64,000 nucleotides of DNA from Trichomonas vaginalis G3 (GCF_026262505.1 NC_067206.1:34301896-34365895); one strand, 5' to 3'. Counted from the stretch's first letter, positions 32,582-42,494 are shown. A program made the numbers and translations. The notes: generated by a model from the sequence alone, not told the origin.

Positions 32582-33375
32582 GGACATTTATTTTTGTCGT
32601 TAGTGTTGGAGTTTGTGTTTGTTGTTAGTGTTTGTCATTTTGTGCTGAGGTTAGTACTTGTCGTTAGTGTTGGAGTTTGTGTTGGAGTTTGTGTTTGTTG
32701 TTAGTGTTTGTCATTTGTGCTGAAGTTAGTACTTGTCGTTAGTGTTGGAGTTTGTGTTTGTCATTTGTGCTGAAGTTTGTGTTGGAGTTTGTGTTTGTCA
32801 TTTGTGCTGAAGTTTGTGTTGGAGTTTGTGTTTGTTGTTAGTGAGAGAATAAATTAAATCATGAACTTTGCCATGGTCTCTGTCCCTAGTAGTTTTCATT
32901 AAGTTCTGGAAATAATGAAAGTCATAAACTTTGCCATGGTCTCTGTCCCTAGTAGTTTTCATTATCTCACAGAGTTAATGAAAGTCATACTTTCTATCAG
33001 ATGAAGCATGCAGATGAACATAATGAAGGTTAGTGAGTTTGCCACGAGTTATGAATAAAATATTGGCATATTAGATGAGATAGCTGATGAAACAGATGAA
33101 GATAAATTAAATCTTGGACTTTGCCACACTCTGTCCCTAGTTCCTCAAAAATCCTTGACAACGTTGCTTAGAAATTTTGGTTCAAAACCTCATCTGATTT
33201 TAATCTGTTATGCTACCTGTTAAGTTTCGTGAGATTATAAATGTCATGGAGTTATATAAAAAGGAGGGACAGCTAGGGACACTGGAAGTACTTGTAAGGC
33301 TATCTGTTAAGATTGCATGAAATACTAAAAGTCATGAAATCCATTATCGCTGTGCTAGCTTCACCTTAGAGTAAA
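32582..33375. repeat. Minisatellite and short repeats (right)
   Basis: Mirror of 15690-16483: repeats on GTGTTGGAGTTTGTGTTTG, then CTCTGTCCCTAG blocks. No gene. Confidence 0.75.
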
Positions 33376-33612
33376 ATGACAAATAAAGTCACTGAAGCAA
33401 TGAAACAAAAGTTTTTGGTAGAATACATTAAATCAGGAACTATTCCAGAAGGTTTTTACATTCATACTATGAAGGATGGTAGAGTTCAGTTTAGAAAGAT
33501 AAAGCAACCATTAGATAAAGAAGGTATATTAAGGAAGATTAAACTTCATGAGGACAACATTGCTGAACTTAAGAAGAAGTTAGAAGAGTTGGAGAAAGGA
33601 AGAGAGTTATAA
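33376..33612 (+). CDS. 78-aa coiled-coil protein (right arm)
   Basis: Same protein as the left-arm copy at 15453-15689. Just downstream, three GAGGTGAAAAAA-type repeats lead into the GATC palindrome at 33666-33679; the left arm has fewer of these. Confidence 0.6.
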   Translation: MTNKVTEAMKQKFLVEYIKSGTIPEGFYIHTMKDGRVQFRKIKQPLDKEGILRKIKLHEDNIAELKKKLEELEKGREL

Positions 33613-33783
33613 AGCAATGAATTCAACAGGGTGAAAAAAGAGGTGAAAAAAGAGGTGAAAAAAGAGGTGAGATCTCACCACTTCACCTAAATTTAAATGG
33701 ATGTTTTCATACGTGTGGGAGTGGTGATATCATTAATTTTTAAGTTTATTTTTAAAATTATTTTTAAGTTTATTTTTATATAA

Positions 33784-34110
33784 ATGACGAAAACTATTGA
33801 GATAACAAACTACAACGGTCATGAGTTCAAGAATTTGTTCTTCGTTCCTCGTGAAAATACATTCTATCAGATACGAGGGAGAAAGGGTAAAGTTAGTTTG
33901 AGCGTTTATGAAGGAATGAAGAATGGAAAGTTTATACAAGCATACGATACAAACGGTAAACGTGTTTCATTAGCTTTGTCAAAACTTACTAACATTTATT
34001 TTGACAGTGACTTTGACTCTGACGATTGGAGCGACAGCAGCGATACTGAAGAATATGAACTATTGTGTGAAGCACAGCAATGGGAAGAGTTGCAATACTT
34101 TTGTAAGTGA
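33784..34110 (+). CDS. 108-aa protein with acidic tail (right arm)
   Basis: Same protein as the left-arm copy. It reads outward and ends 181 bp from the element end. Confidence 0.65.
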   Translation: MTKTIEITNYNGHEFKNLFFVPRENTFYQIRGRKGKVSLSVYEGMKNGKFIQAYDTNGKRVSLALSKLTNIYFDSDFDSDDWSDSSDTEEYELLCEAQQWEELQYFCK

Positions 34111-34291
34111 GAACGTTTATTTTTACAGTAGTAAGGTGAAGTGGTTGGCGGCTTTATAAATATTTAAGGTTAAGTTGGTGTTTGTGTTTGTGTTGTAAAA
34201 TATACGTTAACGGTTTTGTAAAGTGTCAAATTCACAAGTATTGGGTAAGGTGGAACGCAGTGCCACCGTACACGAGATATGTATACTAACT
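34111..34291. repeat. Element terminus, right inverted repeat end
   Basis: Complement of 14799-14979, ending GTATACTAACT. The adjoining AATAT (34292-34296) is the second copy of the target duplication. Confidence 0.85.
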
Positions 34292-34712
34292 AATATTCGC
34301 TTATGGAAAGACACCATATTGGGAAGTTCACCTTACAGCACAGCCATTGACTCCAATGTACGGTATTGATCATGCTGCCACACTTGCAATTGTTGCACCA
34401 GTCCTTTACGAAAGGCTTAAGGAATCAAGAAAAGAGACAATGGCAGAAGCAGCTGAGTACGTTTTTGGTGTTCATGAAGGAACTGTTGATCAAAAGGCCG
34501 ACAAGTTCATCGAAGGAATCCGCAATTTTGCTATTAAACTTGGCATGCCATTGAAGGTTTCAGACTTCCCTAACGCTTCAAAGATTCAAGAAGGAGATGT
34601 TAAATTCCTTGTTGAAAGAGCTTTAGAATTAGGAAGAGGTCAACAATATGGATACAACAACGAATTGAATGCAAAAGTTGTTGAAGAGATTCTTTCTAAA
34701 GTTGTTCAATAA
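34292..34712 (+). pseudogene. Iron-type alcohol dehydrogenase copy 1, 3' part
   Basis: Continuation of the copy split by the element. It includes the second half of the metal site (VHLTAQPL and GIDHA, His residues 14 apart) and ends LSKVVQ with the stop overlapping TAAA. Confidence 0.85.
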
Positions 34713-34764
34713 AAAAACAACTTAAAATGAAATAAAATCATCATTTTAGAATTTTAATATTTTT

Positions 34765-34950
34765 TTAAACATTACATTCCATGCAGAATGTTTTATTCTT
34801 TCTATTTTCAAACTTGAAATTCCTATAAAAGCTTCTTAGTTCATACATAGCTCCAAAAATAGCGCACAGTGCATTTGATGTATTTCCAACTATATGAATG
34901 CAAATACTGTTGAATTGATTCCTATCAAAGTAGGTAAATAAAATCCCCAT
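34765..34950 (-). CDS. Possible 61-aa protein (unit 1, left)
   Basis: A 61-residue frame from MGILFTYFDRNQ, convergent with the dehydrogenase. The ATG has TCATTA 17 nt upstream, a fair initiator. The sequence has a hydrophobic middle (CIHIVGNTSNALCAIFGAMY) and a basic tail with two Cys. The same frame is kept in all six copies, but the copies are too alike for that to be evidence of selection. May be spurious. Confidence 0.3.
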   Translation of the reverse strand: MGILFTYFDRNQFNSICIHIVGNTSNALCAIFGAMYELRSFYRNFKFENRKNKTFCMECNV

Positions 34951-35471
34951 ATAAATATGCAAACTAATGAAATATATGTAAAAGATAATCACTGAATAGA
35001 ATTTTATTCATAATTTCTCAATGAATTCCGCTTTATTAATGAACGAAATAAATATAGCTCTTCTATTTACAGTACAAGCAATCTGTGTTAATGTTAGATA
35101 AGTTTGTTACAATTATCCATTAAAAATTGTTTCAATCACGATTTGATAAAATTTTTTTTGAAATATCGAATCTAAATATTTCAACAGTTAAATGCTGTGA
35201 AAGATTTTAAAACAACACAAAGTCTGCCATTTGGCTCACTTCTGACCTTGTTGCTTTTCGATGAAGTAAACAAAAAATGAATAGATAATAGACGATATAG
35301 ACCAATAAATATAATCGGTTTTCATTGAATTATTTTCAGAGGTAGGTATGAATTCACATGACTAATTCTGATAAAAATGAAAATCCCATTATATTATACG
35401 AAATTATTAAATATCTCTTAAATATTTTTCAATAGATTCATGATTCAAAACTTTGAAATAAGAAAAACACT

Positions 35472-35477
35472 TCATTT
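35472..35477 (+). promoter_or_regulatory. Initiator-like TCATTT for the acyltransferase
   Basis: In ACACTTCATTTTTGTGA, ten nt from the A to the ATG at 35484. The block is shared with the dehydrogenase promoter, which suggests common control. Confidence 0.6.
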
Positions 35478-35483
35478 TTGTGA

Positions 35484-36734
35484 ATGTCAGCTCGCCCAGC
35501 AGTCGGATGGGAATCACATTTTATTGCAACCAAGGCATATATTCAATTTGCATTGAGCATTAGCGATAAGTCATTTATGCCAAAACTACTCAACAAGATA
35601 GACAAAACAGTTGCCGCTCTTCATTATGGTACAGATGGAAAACAAATATTTAGGACTCATGGCTCTACACCAATATATAAACTCCCTGATAACGTCACTG
35701 ATCTTGGACAATTAAATGAAATTATGTATCAGAAGTATACTCGTCCATTAGACCACGCATTAGCCTCTATTGGGACAAATAAAGATACTATTGTTCTTAA
35801 TATTAACCATCTTGCAGCAGATGGAGGATATCTTCATAATTTATTTGAATTTTTAAAGACAGATGAAGATATCAACTACATCCCTAGTATTATTCCAACA
35901 GAAAAAGTATTTGAAAAAGAAATTAATGAATATAATGGATCTCTTCCATTGTTCCCAGTTGCAGATCCATCGTTAACTCGTGCTATTCCTCAAGATCAGT
36001 TAAATTACCATACAGCATACGGAATGTTTACTAATAACATATCAATTGATGCAAAAACATTGATGACCTCTAAAATTAACGGAAAGATCAAAAATTTGAC
36101 AGAATATTATTGGGCAAGTGTCATTTTATCTGTATCAGCATTCAACAACAAGCTTGAAAACACCGGAATTCCAACATGCATTAATTTAAGACAATACTTA
36201 AATAAATCAGATTTCAACATTGGAAATTGTTTCTCTCACGTCATTGTTTCGACACACGTTACAAAAGATGATGATGTTAAAACATTGATGGATAATCTCC
36301 GTCAAGATTTCAATAACAAATACAAGTTAAGAACTCCAATTGGAGAATTGAAATCACTAAAACAAGGCTCGCTTTTCCAAGCTAGTGTTAAAGGATTAGT
36401 TCCAGATATTTCACTCAATGGAACATTTAAGATGGAAAAACCATTCAAAGACATGCGAATTGATTTAGGAACTATTGATGGCTCTAATGCATCAATTCTT
36501 TGTTTCATTGGTTATTCAATTGTCAATGGCAATCAAAACACATTGTTTGGAAAGCTCCGTCATCCATCTGGTGATATCAGTGATAATGAAGCTAAAACAT
36601 TGCTTTCGTCATTCCATTATGGTCTTCAAAACATTTCTCCTAATATGAAGATCGGCGAAGTATTTGACATGCTTAGAGATCATCAGATGAACTTCAAAAA
36701 GAGTTTACAAAAAGAAATCCAAATGATGATTTAA
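35484..36734 (+). CDS. HxxxDG acyltransferase (CAT/condensation-like), full copy, unit 1
   Basis: A 416-residue protein from an ATG. The motif H109-LAA-D113-G114 within NINHLAADGGYL is the catalytic signature of the chloramphenicol acetyltransferase-like fold (alcohol acetyltransferases, BAHD enzymes, NRPS condensation domains and PapA-type enzymes), which move an acyl group from a CoA or carrier thioester to an alcohol or amine. The length of about 420 residues fits a two-lobed stand-alone member, and a second-lobe segment (CINLRQYL, then NCFSHVIVS) follows the usual pattern for this fold. No signal peptide or membrane segment, so cytosolic. It follows the dehydrogenase in the same direction, about 770 bp downstream, with the 61-aa frame opposed in between. 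Substrate unknown. Confidence 0.8.
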   Translation: MSARPAVGWESHFIATKAYIQFALSISDKSFMPKLLNKIDKTVAALHYGTDGKQIFRTHGSTPIYKLPDNVTDLGQLNEIMYQKYTRPLDHALASIGTNKDTIVLNINHLAADGGYLHNLFEFLKTDEDINYIPSIIPTEKVFEKEINEYNGSLPLFPVADPSLTRAIPQDQLNYHTAYGMFTNNISIDAKTLMTSKINGKIKNLTEYYWASVILSVSAFNNKLENTGIPTCINLRQYLNKSDFNIGNCFSHVIVSTHVTKDDDVKTLMDNLRQDFNNKYKLRTPIGELKSLKQGSLFQASVKGLVPDISLNGTFKMEKPFKDMRIDLGTIDGSNASILCFIGYSIVNGNQNTLFGKLRHPSGDISDNEAKTLLSSFHYGLQNISPNMKIGEVFDMLRDHQMNFKKSLQKEIQMMI

Positions 36735-37304
36735 TTATTTTAAATATGCCATGTGAAATGTTAGAGAATTAATTATTTTAATATCTAAATAGGAAAACAT
36801 CGATTTAGGCTGAATGTTTTTGGTTCAAAAGCAGTATTAATTTTGTAGGTTTTAAAATTCATTGTTCCAAGGAGATATGTTTGTTTTCATTCAGTATAAA
36901 TATACTAATTGTATATATGAATCCATATGTGGTCATATTGCTATATGATATTTTCTCTTATGCTTTTTATATTTCGAGAAAGAAGCACTTAAACTATCTC
37001 ATAAATTGAGAGCTCTCCCAAAATTGAGAATGTATGCATGTGGAGACTTAGACTTTGAGGCTATGAAAGAACATGTTGGTTCTATTCAAGTTTTGTTAAA
37101 TAATTGTATTTGTAATCTTCTATTTTTTTTTAATATGAAGCTATCTATATGTCATATATTCCATCTATATTAGCAGAGTTTTATTATGTGTTGTAACGAG
37201 TTTAAATTTGACTATTAAACTGTTAACTTTAAAGTCAGATGTATGTGGATGTATTTGTGCTCTTAAAAAATTCAAATGACTAAAAAATCAAAAGATTTTT
37301 TATT
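36735..37304. other. Intergenic with a coding-like relic (unit 1)
   Basis: 570 bp between two convergent genes. Most is plain A/T-rich DNA; one stretch, listed separately, looks like a fragment of former coding sequence. Confidence 0.4.
36976..37104 (+). pseudogene. Possible gene relic
   Basis: A 43-codon run without stops reads EKEALKLSHKLRALPKLRMY followed by ACGDLDFEAMKEHVGSIQVL. Its codon texture is protein-like and unlike its AT-rich flanks. It has no start and dissolves into T-runs. It is repeated at 48723-48851 and 59112-59240 on the minus strand. Origin not recognised. Confidence 0.3.
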
Positions 37305-38024
37305 TTAGTAGTCCTTCCATAATGGTCTTCTTGGAAAATATGGAGTAAAAGAATTGGATACTGAATCGTTTGGAAGAATCTTACCAGCAGCCCATTTAAC
37401 CAGTTCTTTTAATCCAGCCTCGCCAATGATCTTGCCGGCTCCTTTAATAATTGGACCCCATGGGATGTTGTCATAATCGATATCTGACTCCTCTTCTGCA
37501 TTGAGATATAAGCGATATGGTTGATACATTGAATCGGATACTGAATTGTTTGGAAGAATCTTACCAGCAGCCCATTTAACTAATTCTTCTAATCCAGCCT
37601 TACCAATGATCTTGCCGGCTCCTTTAATAATTGGACCCCATGGGATGTTGTCATAATCAATATCTAACGCCTCTTCTGCATTGGCACTGTTCCTGTGAAG
37701 TCTATCGATTAGTTTGTCAATGATAATCCCACCAACAATATCGACTGCTATACCAACTAATGGTGGGAAATTGTCAGGGTCAATTGTTGATTCTTCAGCG
37801 TTTCTGGGGAAGTATCTTGGATAGAACGGTCGACTAAGTTCTTTCTCAGCGGCATCTACTAAATGTTTTAAGAAGTCTGGACTAATCATGTTGGTCTCTT
37901 CATCGTTTGATGAATACTTTAATGGAAATGGATATGGTCTAATTGGCCAGCGGCTGGATGGTTGCCGTCCAACCTTTAAGACGCGTGAGGCTCTTGATGA
38001 TGCAAGGATAGCCAAGGCGAACAT
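37305..38024 (-). CDS. Secreted modular peptide precursor, three NAEE modules (unit 1)
   Basis: 239 residues from the ATG at 38024, which has TCATTA 12 nt upstream; longer frames start at TTG and are discounted. MFALAILASSRAS at the N-terminus looks like a short signal peptide. Three modules begin with NAEE (N75, N115, N175), then an acidic stretch (pattern NAEE-x2-ID-x-DN-(I/F)-P), then a hydrophobic or amphipathic helix at 88-110, 129-158 and 189-218. The last two helices, GPIIKGAGKIIG(K/E)AGL then ELVKWAAGKILPN, are nearly identical, 60 residues apart, with a net charge of about +3. There is no Cys, so it is not a saposin/amoebapore. The layout resembles precursors of membrane-active peptides with acidic pro-pieces. 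Asn at module edges could suit legumain-type cleavage. Function is inference. Stop followed by AATAAA. Confidence 0.7.
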   Translation of the reverse strand: MFALAILASSRASRVLKVGRQPSSRWPIRPYPFPLKYSSNDEETNMISPDFLKHLVDAAEKELSRPFYPRYFPRNAEESTIDPDNFPPLVGIAVDIVGGIIIDKLIDRLHRNSANAEEALDIDYDNIPWGPIIKGAGKIIGKAGLEELVKWAAGKILPNNSVSDSMYQPYRLYLNAEEESDIDYDNIPWGPIIKGAGKIIGEAGLKELVKWAAGKILPNDSVSNSFTPYFPRRPLWKDY

Positions 38025-38030
38025 ATTAAA

Positions 38031-38036
38031 TAATGA
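38031..38036 (-). promoter_or_regulatory. Initiator-like TCATTA for the peptide precursor
   Basis: On the minus strand the sequence reads TCATCATTATTTAATATG, placing the A of TCATTA about 10 nt before the ATG. It decides the start of the 239-aa form. Confidence 0.55.
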
Positions 38037-38177
38037 TGATTTTGAATTATTATCAAATTTCCTTATGGTGCGTGTCAGATCTGACAAACTTTATATTTGT
38101 GAAATACAACAAAAATTAAATGATGAAAACCGTTTTAAATCATTTGTTTATATTGCTATTCACTGAATTTATTGAAT

Positions 38178-38977
38178 AAAAAAAACATTAAAAAATTATT
38201 GTTTGTGTATATTTCAATATTCAACCATTCAAATTTTTTTGGACCTTTTTTTCTATCAAATCATAATCCCAAAACAATTTGAAGGGTGTGATATAGCGAA
38301 TATACCTCAAATTTTTCTGAGGCAAAGCTCAGAAAAATTTGAGGTATATTGTTTATATTCAAGAATTTGAAAGTATATCTAAATTTTCTTTACTCGATGA
38401 TTCAAATCGATTTGTTTGTTGAAAGATATGACGAACTTTTTTTTATCTTTCTTTGTAATATTTCATAGGATTGAAAATGAAACTTGCTTTTGATCTTCTT
38501 AGATAATATTATCCATATTGGCGATTGAATGATAATTTTATTTATTTTTTATTTATTTTTTGAATTAATCAGACAACCACGTCTATTCAAAATTTCAATA
38601 CATCTGATTCAAAACCATTAAAGGCAGAATCGCCAATATGGATAATATTATCTAAGAAGATCAAAAGCAAGTTTCATTTTCAATCCTATGAAATATTACA
38701 AAGAAAGATAAAAAAAAGTTCGTCATATCTTTCAACAAACAAATCGATTTGAATCATCGAGTAAAGAAAATTTAGATATACTTTCAAATTCTTGAATATA
38801 AACAATATACCTCAAATTTTTCTGAGCTTTGCCTCAGAAAAATTTGAGGTATATTCGCTATATCACACCCTTCAAATTGTTTTGGGATTATGATTTGATA
38901 GAAAAAAAGGTCCAAAAAAATTTGAATGGTTGAATATTGAAATATACACAAACAATAATTTTTTTAATGTTTTTTTT
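38178..38977. repeat. 800-bp foldback repeat, unit 1
   Basis: Arms of about 349 bp (38178-38526 and 38628-38977) are reverse complements around a 101-bp spacer (38527-38627). Each arm holds a smaller palindrome built on ACCTCAAATTTTTCTGAG. It lies between the peptide-precursor promoter and the truncated acyltransferase. It could be a foldback transposon, or the scar of an inverted duplication. Confidence 0.85.
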
Positions 38978-39951
38978 CGCATGTCTTTGAATGGTTTTTC
39001 CATCTTAAATGTTCCATTGAGTGAAATATCTGGAACTAATCCTTTAACACTAGCTTGGAAAAGCGAGCCTTGTTTTAGTGATTTCAATTCTCCAATTGGA
39101 GTTCTTAACTTGTATTTGTTATTGAAATCTTGACGGAGATTATCCATCAATGTTTTAACATCATCATCTTTTGTAACGTGTGTCGAAACAATGACGTGAG
39201 AGAAACAATTTCCAATGTTGAAATCTGATTTATTTAAGTATTGTCTTAAATTAATGCATGTTGGAATTCCGGTGTTTTCAAGCTTGTTGTTGAATGCTGA
39301 TACAGATAAAATGACACTTGCCCAATAATATTCTGTCAAATTTTTGATCTTTCCGTTAATTTTAGAGGTCATCAATGTTTTTGCATCAATTGATATGTTA
39401 TTAGTAAACATTCCGTATGCTGTATGGTAATTTAACTGATCTTGAGGAATAGCACGAGTTAACGATGGATCTGCAACTGGGAACAATGGAAGAGATCCAT
39501 TATATTCATTAATTTCTTTTTCAAATACTTTTTCTGTTGGAATAATACTAGGGATGTAGTTGATATCTTCATCTGTCTTTAAAAATTCAAATAAATTATG
39601 AAGATATCCTCCATCTGCTGCAAGATGGTTAATATTAAGAACAATAGTATCTTTATTTGTCCCAATAGAGGCTAATGCGTGGTCTAATGGACGAGTATAC
39701 TTCTGATACATAATTTCATTTAATTGTCCAAGATCAGTGACGTTATCAGGGAGTTTATATATTGGTGTAGAGCCATGAGTCCTAAATATTTGTTTTCCAT
39801 CTGTACCATAATGAAGAGCGGCAACTGTTTTGTCTATCTTGTTGAGTAGTTTTGGCATAAATGACTTATCGCTAATGCTCAATGCAAATTGAATATATGC
39901 CTTGGTTGCAATAAAATGTGATTCCCATCCGACTGCTGGGCGAGCTGACAT
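38872..39951 (-). pseudogene. Acyltransferase, 3'-truncated copy, unit 1
   Basis: The first 325 or so residues are identical to the full copies, including HLAADGG. The gene then runs into the foldback repeat right after KDMR and picks up an unrelated tail of about 34 residues before a stop. The last 90 residues of the second lobe are missing, so activity is doubtful. The promoter is intact. Confidence 0.8.
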
Positions 39952-40484
39952 TCACAAAAATGAAGTGTTTTTCTTATTTCAAAGTTTTGAATCATGAATC
40001 TATTGAAAAATATTTAAGAGATATTTAATAATTTCGTATAATATAATGGGATTTTCATTTTTATCAGAATTAGTCATGTGAATTCATACCTACCTCTGAA
40101 AATAATTCAATGAAAACCGATTATATTTATTGGTCTATATCGTCTATTATCTATTCATTTTTTGTTTACTTCATCGAAAAGCAACAAGGTCAGAAGTGAG
40201 CCAAATGGCAGACTTTGTGTTGTTTTAAAATCTTTCACAGCATTTAACTGTTGAAATATTTAGATTCGATATTTCAAAAAAAATTTTATCAAATCGTGAT
40301 TGAAACAATTTTTAATGGATAATTGTAACAAACTTATCTAACATTAACACAGATTGCTTGTACTGTAAATAGAAGAGCTATATTTATTTCGTTCATTAAT
40401 AAAGCGGAATTCATTGAGAAATTATGAATAAAATTCTATTCAGTGATTATCTTTTACATATATTTCATTAGTTTGCATATTTAT

Positions 40485-40670
40485 ATGGGGATTTTATTTA
40501 CCTACTTTGATAGGAATCAATTCAACAGTATTTGCATTCATATAGTTGGAAATACATCAAATGCACTGTGCGCTATTTTTGGAGCTATGTATGAACTAAG
40601 AAGCTTTTATAGGAATTTCAAGTTTGAAAATAGAAAGAATAAAACATTCTGCATGGAATGTAATGTTTAA
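40485..40670 (+). CDS. Possible 61-aa protein (unit 1, right)
   Basis: Second copy of the frame described at 34765-34950. Confidence 0.3.
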   Translation: MGILFTYFDRNQFNSICIHIVGNTSNALCAIFGAMYELRSFYRNFKFENRKNKTFCMECNV

Positions 40671-40722
40671 AAAAATATTAAAATTCTAAAATGATGATTT
40701 TATTTCATTTTAAGTTGTTTTT

Positions 40723-41903
40723 TTATTGAACAACTTTAGAAAGAATCTCTTCAACAACTTTTGCATTCAATTCGTTGTTGTATCCATATTGTTGACCTCT
40801 TCCTAATTCTAAAGCTCTTTCAACAAGGAATTTAACATCTCCTTCTTGAATCTTTGAAGCGTTAGGGAAGTCTGAAACCTTCAATGGCATGCCAAGTTTA
40901 ATAGCAAAATTGCGGATTCCTTCGATGAACTTGTCGGCCTTTTGATCAACAGTTCCTTCATGAACACCAAAAACGTACTCAGCTGCTTCTGCCATTGTCT
41001 CTTTTCTTGATTCCTTAAGCCTTTCGTAAAGGACTGGTGCAACAATTGCAAGTGTGGCAGCATGATCAATACCGTACATTGGAGTCAATGGCTGTGCTGT
41101 AAGGTGAACTTCCCAATATGGTGTCTTTCCATAAGCGAATATTTGGTTCTGTGCGAATTCTGAAGCAACAATCAATCTCTCATGAAGTTCTAATGAAGCA
41201 TCAGGTTGCAATAAACCAGTGCTAATGTCAACAAGTTCTTTCATGACAGAAAAGAAGAAATTGTCTGCCATTGGGCATTTATCGCCTGTAATAACTTGAT
41301 CTGTGCAATGAATCATCGCATCGAACAAACCATTTCTGATTTGTCTCTGTGGTAATGTCATCGTGTATCTTGGATCAATGATTGAGAACTTCGGATATGT
41401 GATTTGAGCACCTCCGTAATTCTTTTCTTTCCTATCTTCTCTTGAGATAACAAATGTATTGTTCCATTCAGAACCAGTTGCTGGAAGAGTAATGATTGAA
41501 CCAACTGGAATCGCCTTCTCAGGGAAAGCACCTTTTGAGATGATATCCCAAGCATCAACTGATGGATCAAGAGATGCAGCAGCTGAAATGAACTTGGTTG
41601 CATCAAGAACTGAGCCACCTCCAACGGCAAGGAGTAAGTCAGGTTTGTATTCACGAACAACTTTGATAATTTCCAAACACGTTTTGTATTCTGGGTTTGG
41701 CTGAATGCCTCCTTGCCATTTGACTTCGCATTCAAGATCGGCTAATGCTTTAACAACACTGAACGAGCACCATTCTTATCAATTGATCCGCCGCCAAATG
41801 TGCATAAAACGCGTGATTTTCTTGGGACGAAATCCTTGAGATGCTCTTGAACAGCATTAGCACCGAAAGCTAACTGAACATTATTAGTCCAAAGCCACTT
41901 CAT
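40723..41903 (-). pseudogene. Iron-type alcohol dehydrogenase copy 2
   Basis: Uninterrupted by the element, so the whole gene can be read. The nucleotide-binding GGGS motifs are followed by NGLFDAMIH, whose Asp and His four apart are the first two metal ligands. VHLTAQPL and GIDHA supply the last two, His residues 14 apart. All four ligands of the iron-dependent dehydrogenase family (FucO, YqhD, butanol dehydrogenase) are therefore kept. The usual GHEL segment is changed to AQPL. The gene spans 1181 bp, not a multiple of three, because of the shared disruption about 145 bp from the ATG. It would reduce aldehydes with NAD(P)H if functional. Confidence 0.85.
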
Positions 41904-42494
41904 CCTCTATTGATGTATAAAAATGAAGTGTATTTTTTTAATTAACTATTTATCTCAAATTTTTGAGAGAAAAATATATTCCGGCCAATTGTTTAAAAAT
42001 TACATTGCTTTTGATAATTCAAGATTATATAGCTTCGAGTTCTTATTGTTCAATAAATACATGATAAAAATTTTGAAACAAGTGAGTTGCGTCATAAAGT
42101 TTTGAATTTTTTCTGACATTTGTCCATATGAATTCACAGCTATTTTGCTAACCATTTAGATATTAGAATTACAATAAATTAATTATATGTCTCATTAAGA
42201 CAGTGATTGTAGTTCAATTTCAATTTTTGAATCGAAATTCAGATATGATTATAAGGCGATCATTTATTTTTGATCAATATTATATATTGGTGTTTCAAAT
42301 TAATGTTTAATACTATTTGCATGGATTTTCAAAAGTTATTTGTAACTTCAGTCATTTAAAATTTATTAATTTCATTAACCATATATAGGAGGATGAAGTT
42401 AATGTGGATCTTATTTTTATCATGATTAAGATAGAAAGAATAATAAAAATGAATTTTTAGTTATATTCAAAGTTTATTCATACATTTATTATAT

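Larger units (their letters stand above)
14799..34291. mobile_element. 19.5-kb palindromic element with SF3 helicase and HNH genes
   Basis: The element starts AGTTAGTATAC and ends with its complement GTATACTAACT, flanked by the AATAT duplication. Left arm 14799-25130 and right arm 25440-34291 are near-identical inverted copies around a 309-bp loop. Each arm, from the end inward, has a 181-bp terminal stretch, a 108-aa gene, a 78-aa gene, a minisatellite, a helicase gene, an HNH endonuclease gene in opposite orientation and kilobases of short repeats. AG/CT termini, terminal inverted repeats and a D5-like helicase recall Polinton-like and viral DNA, but the target duplication is 5 bp rather than 6 and no integrase, polymerase B, protease or capsid gene was recognised. 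Some genes look whole and others broken (about three or four breaks in all). Arms are so alike that the element looks young. Confidence 0.88.
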
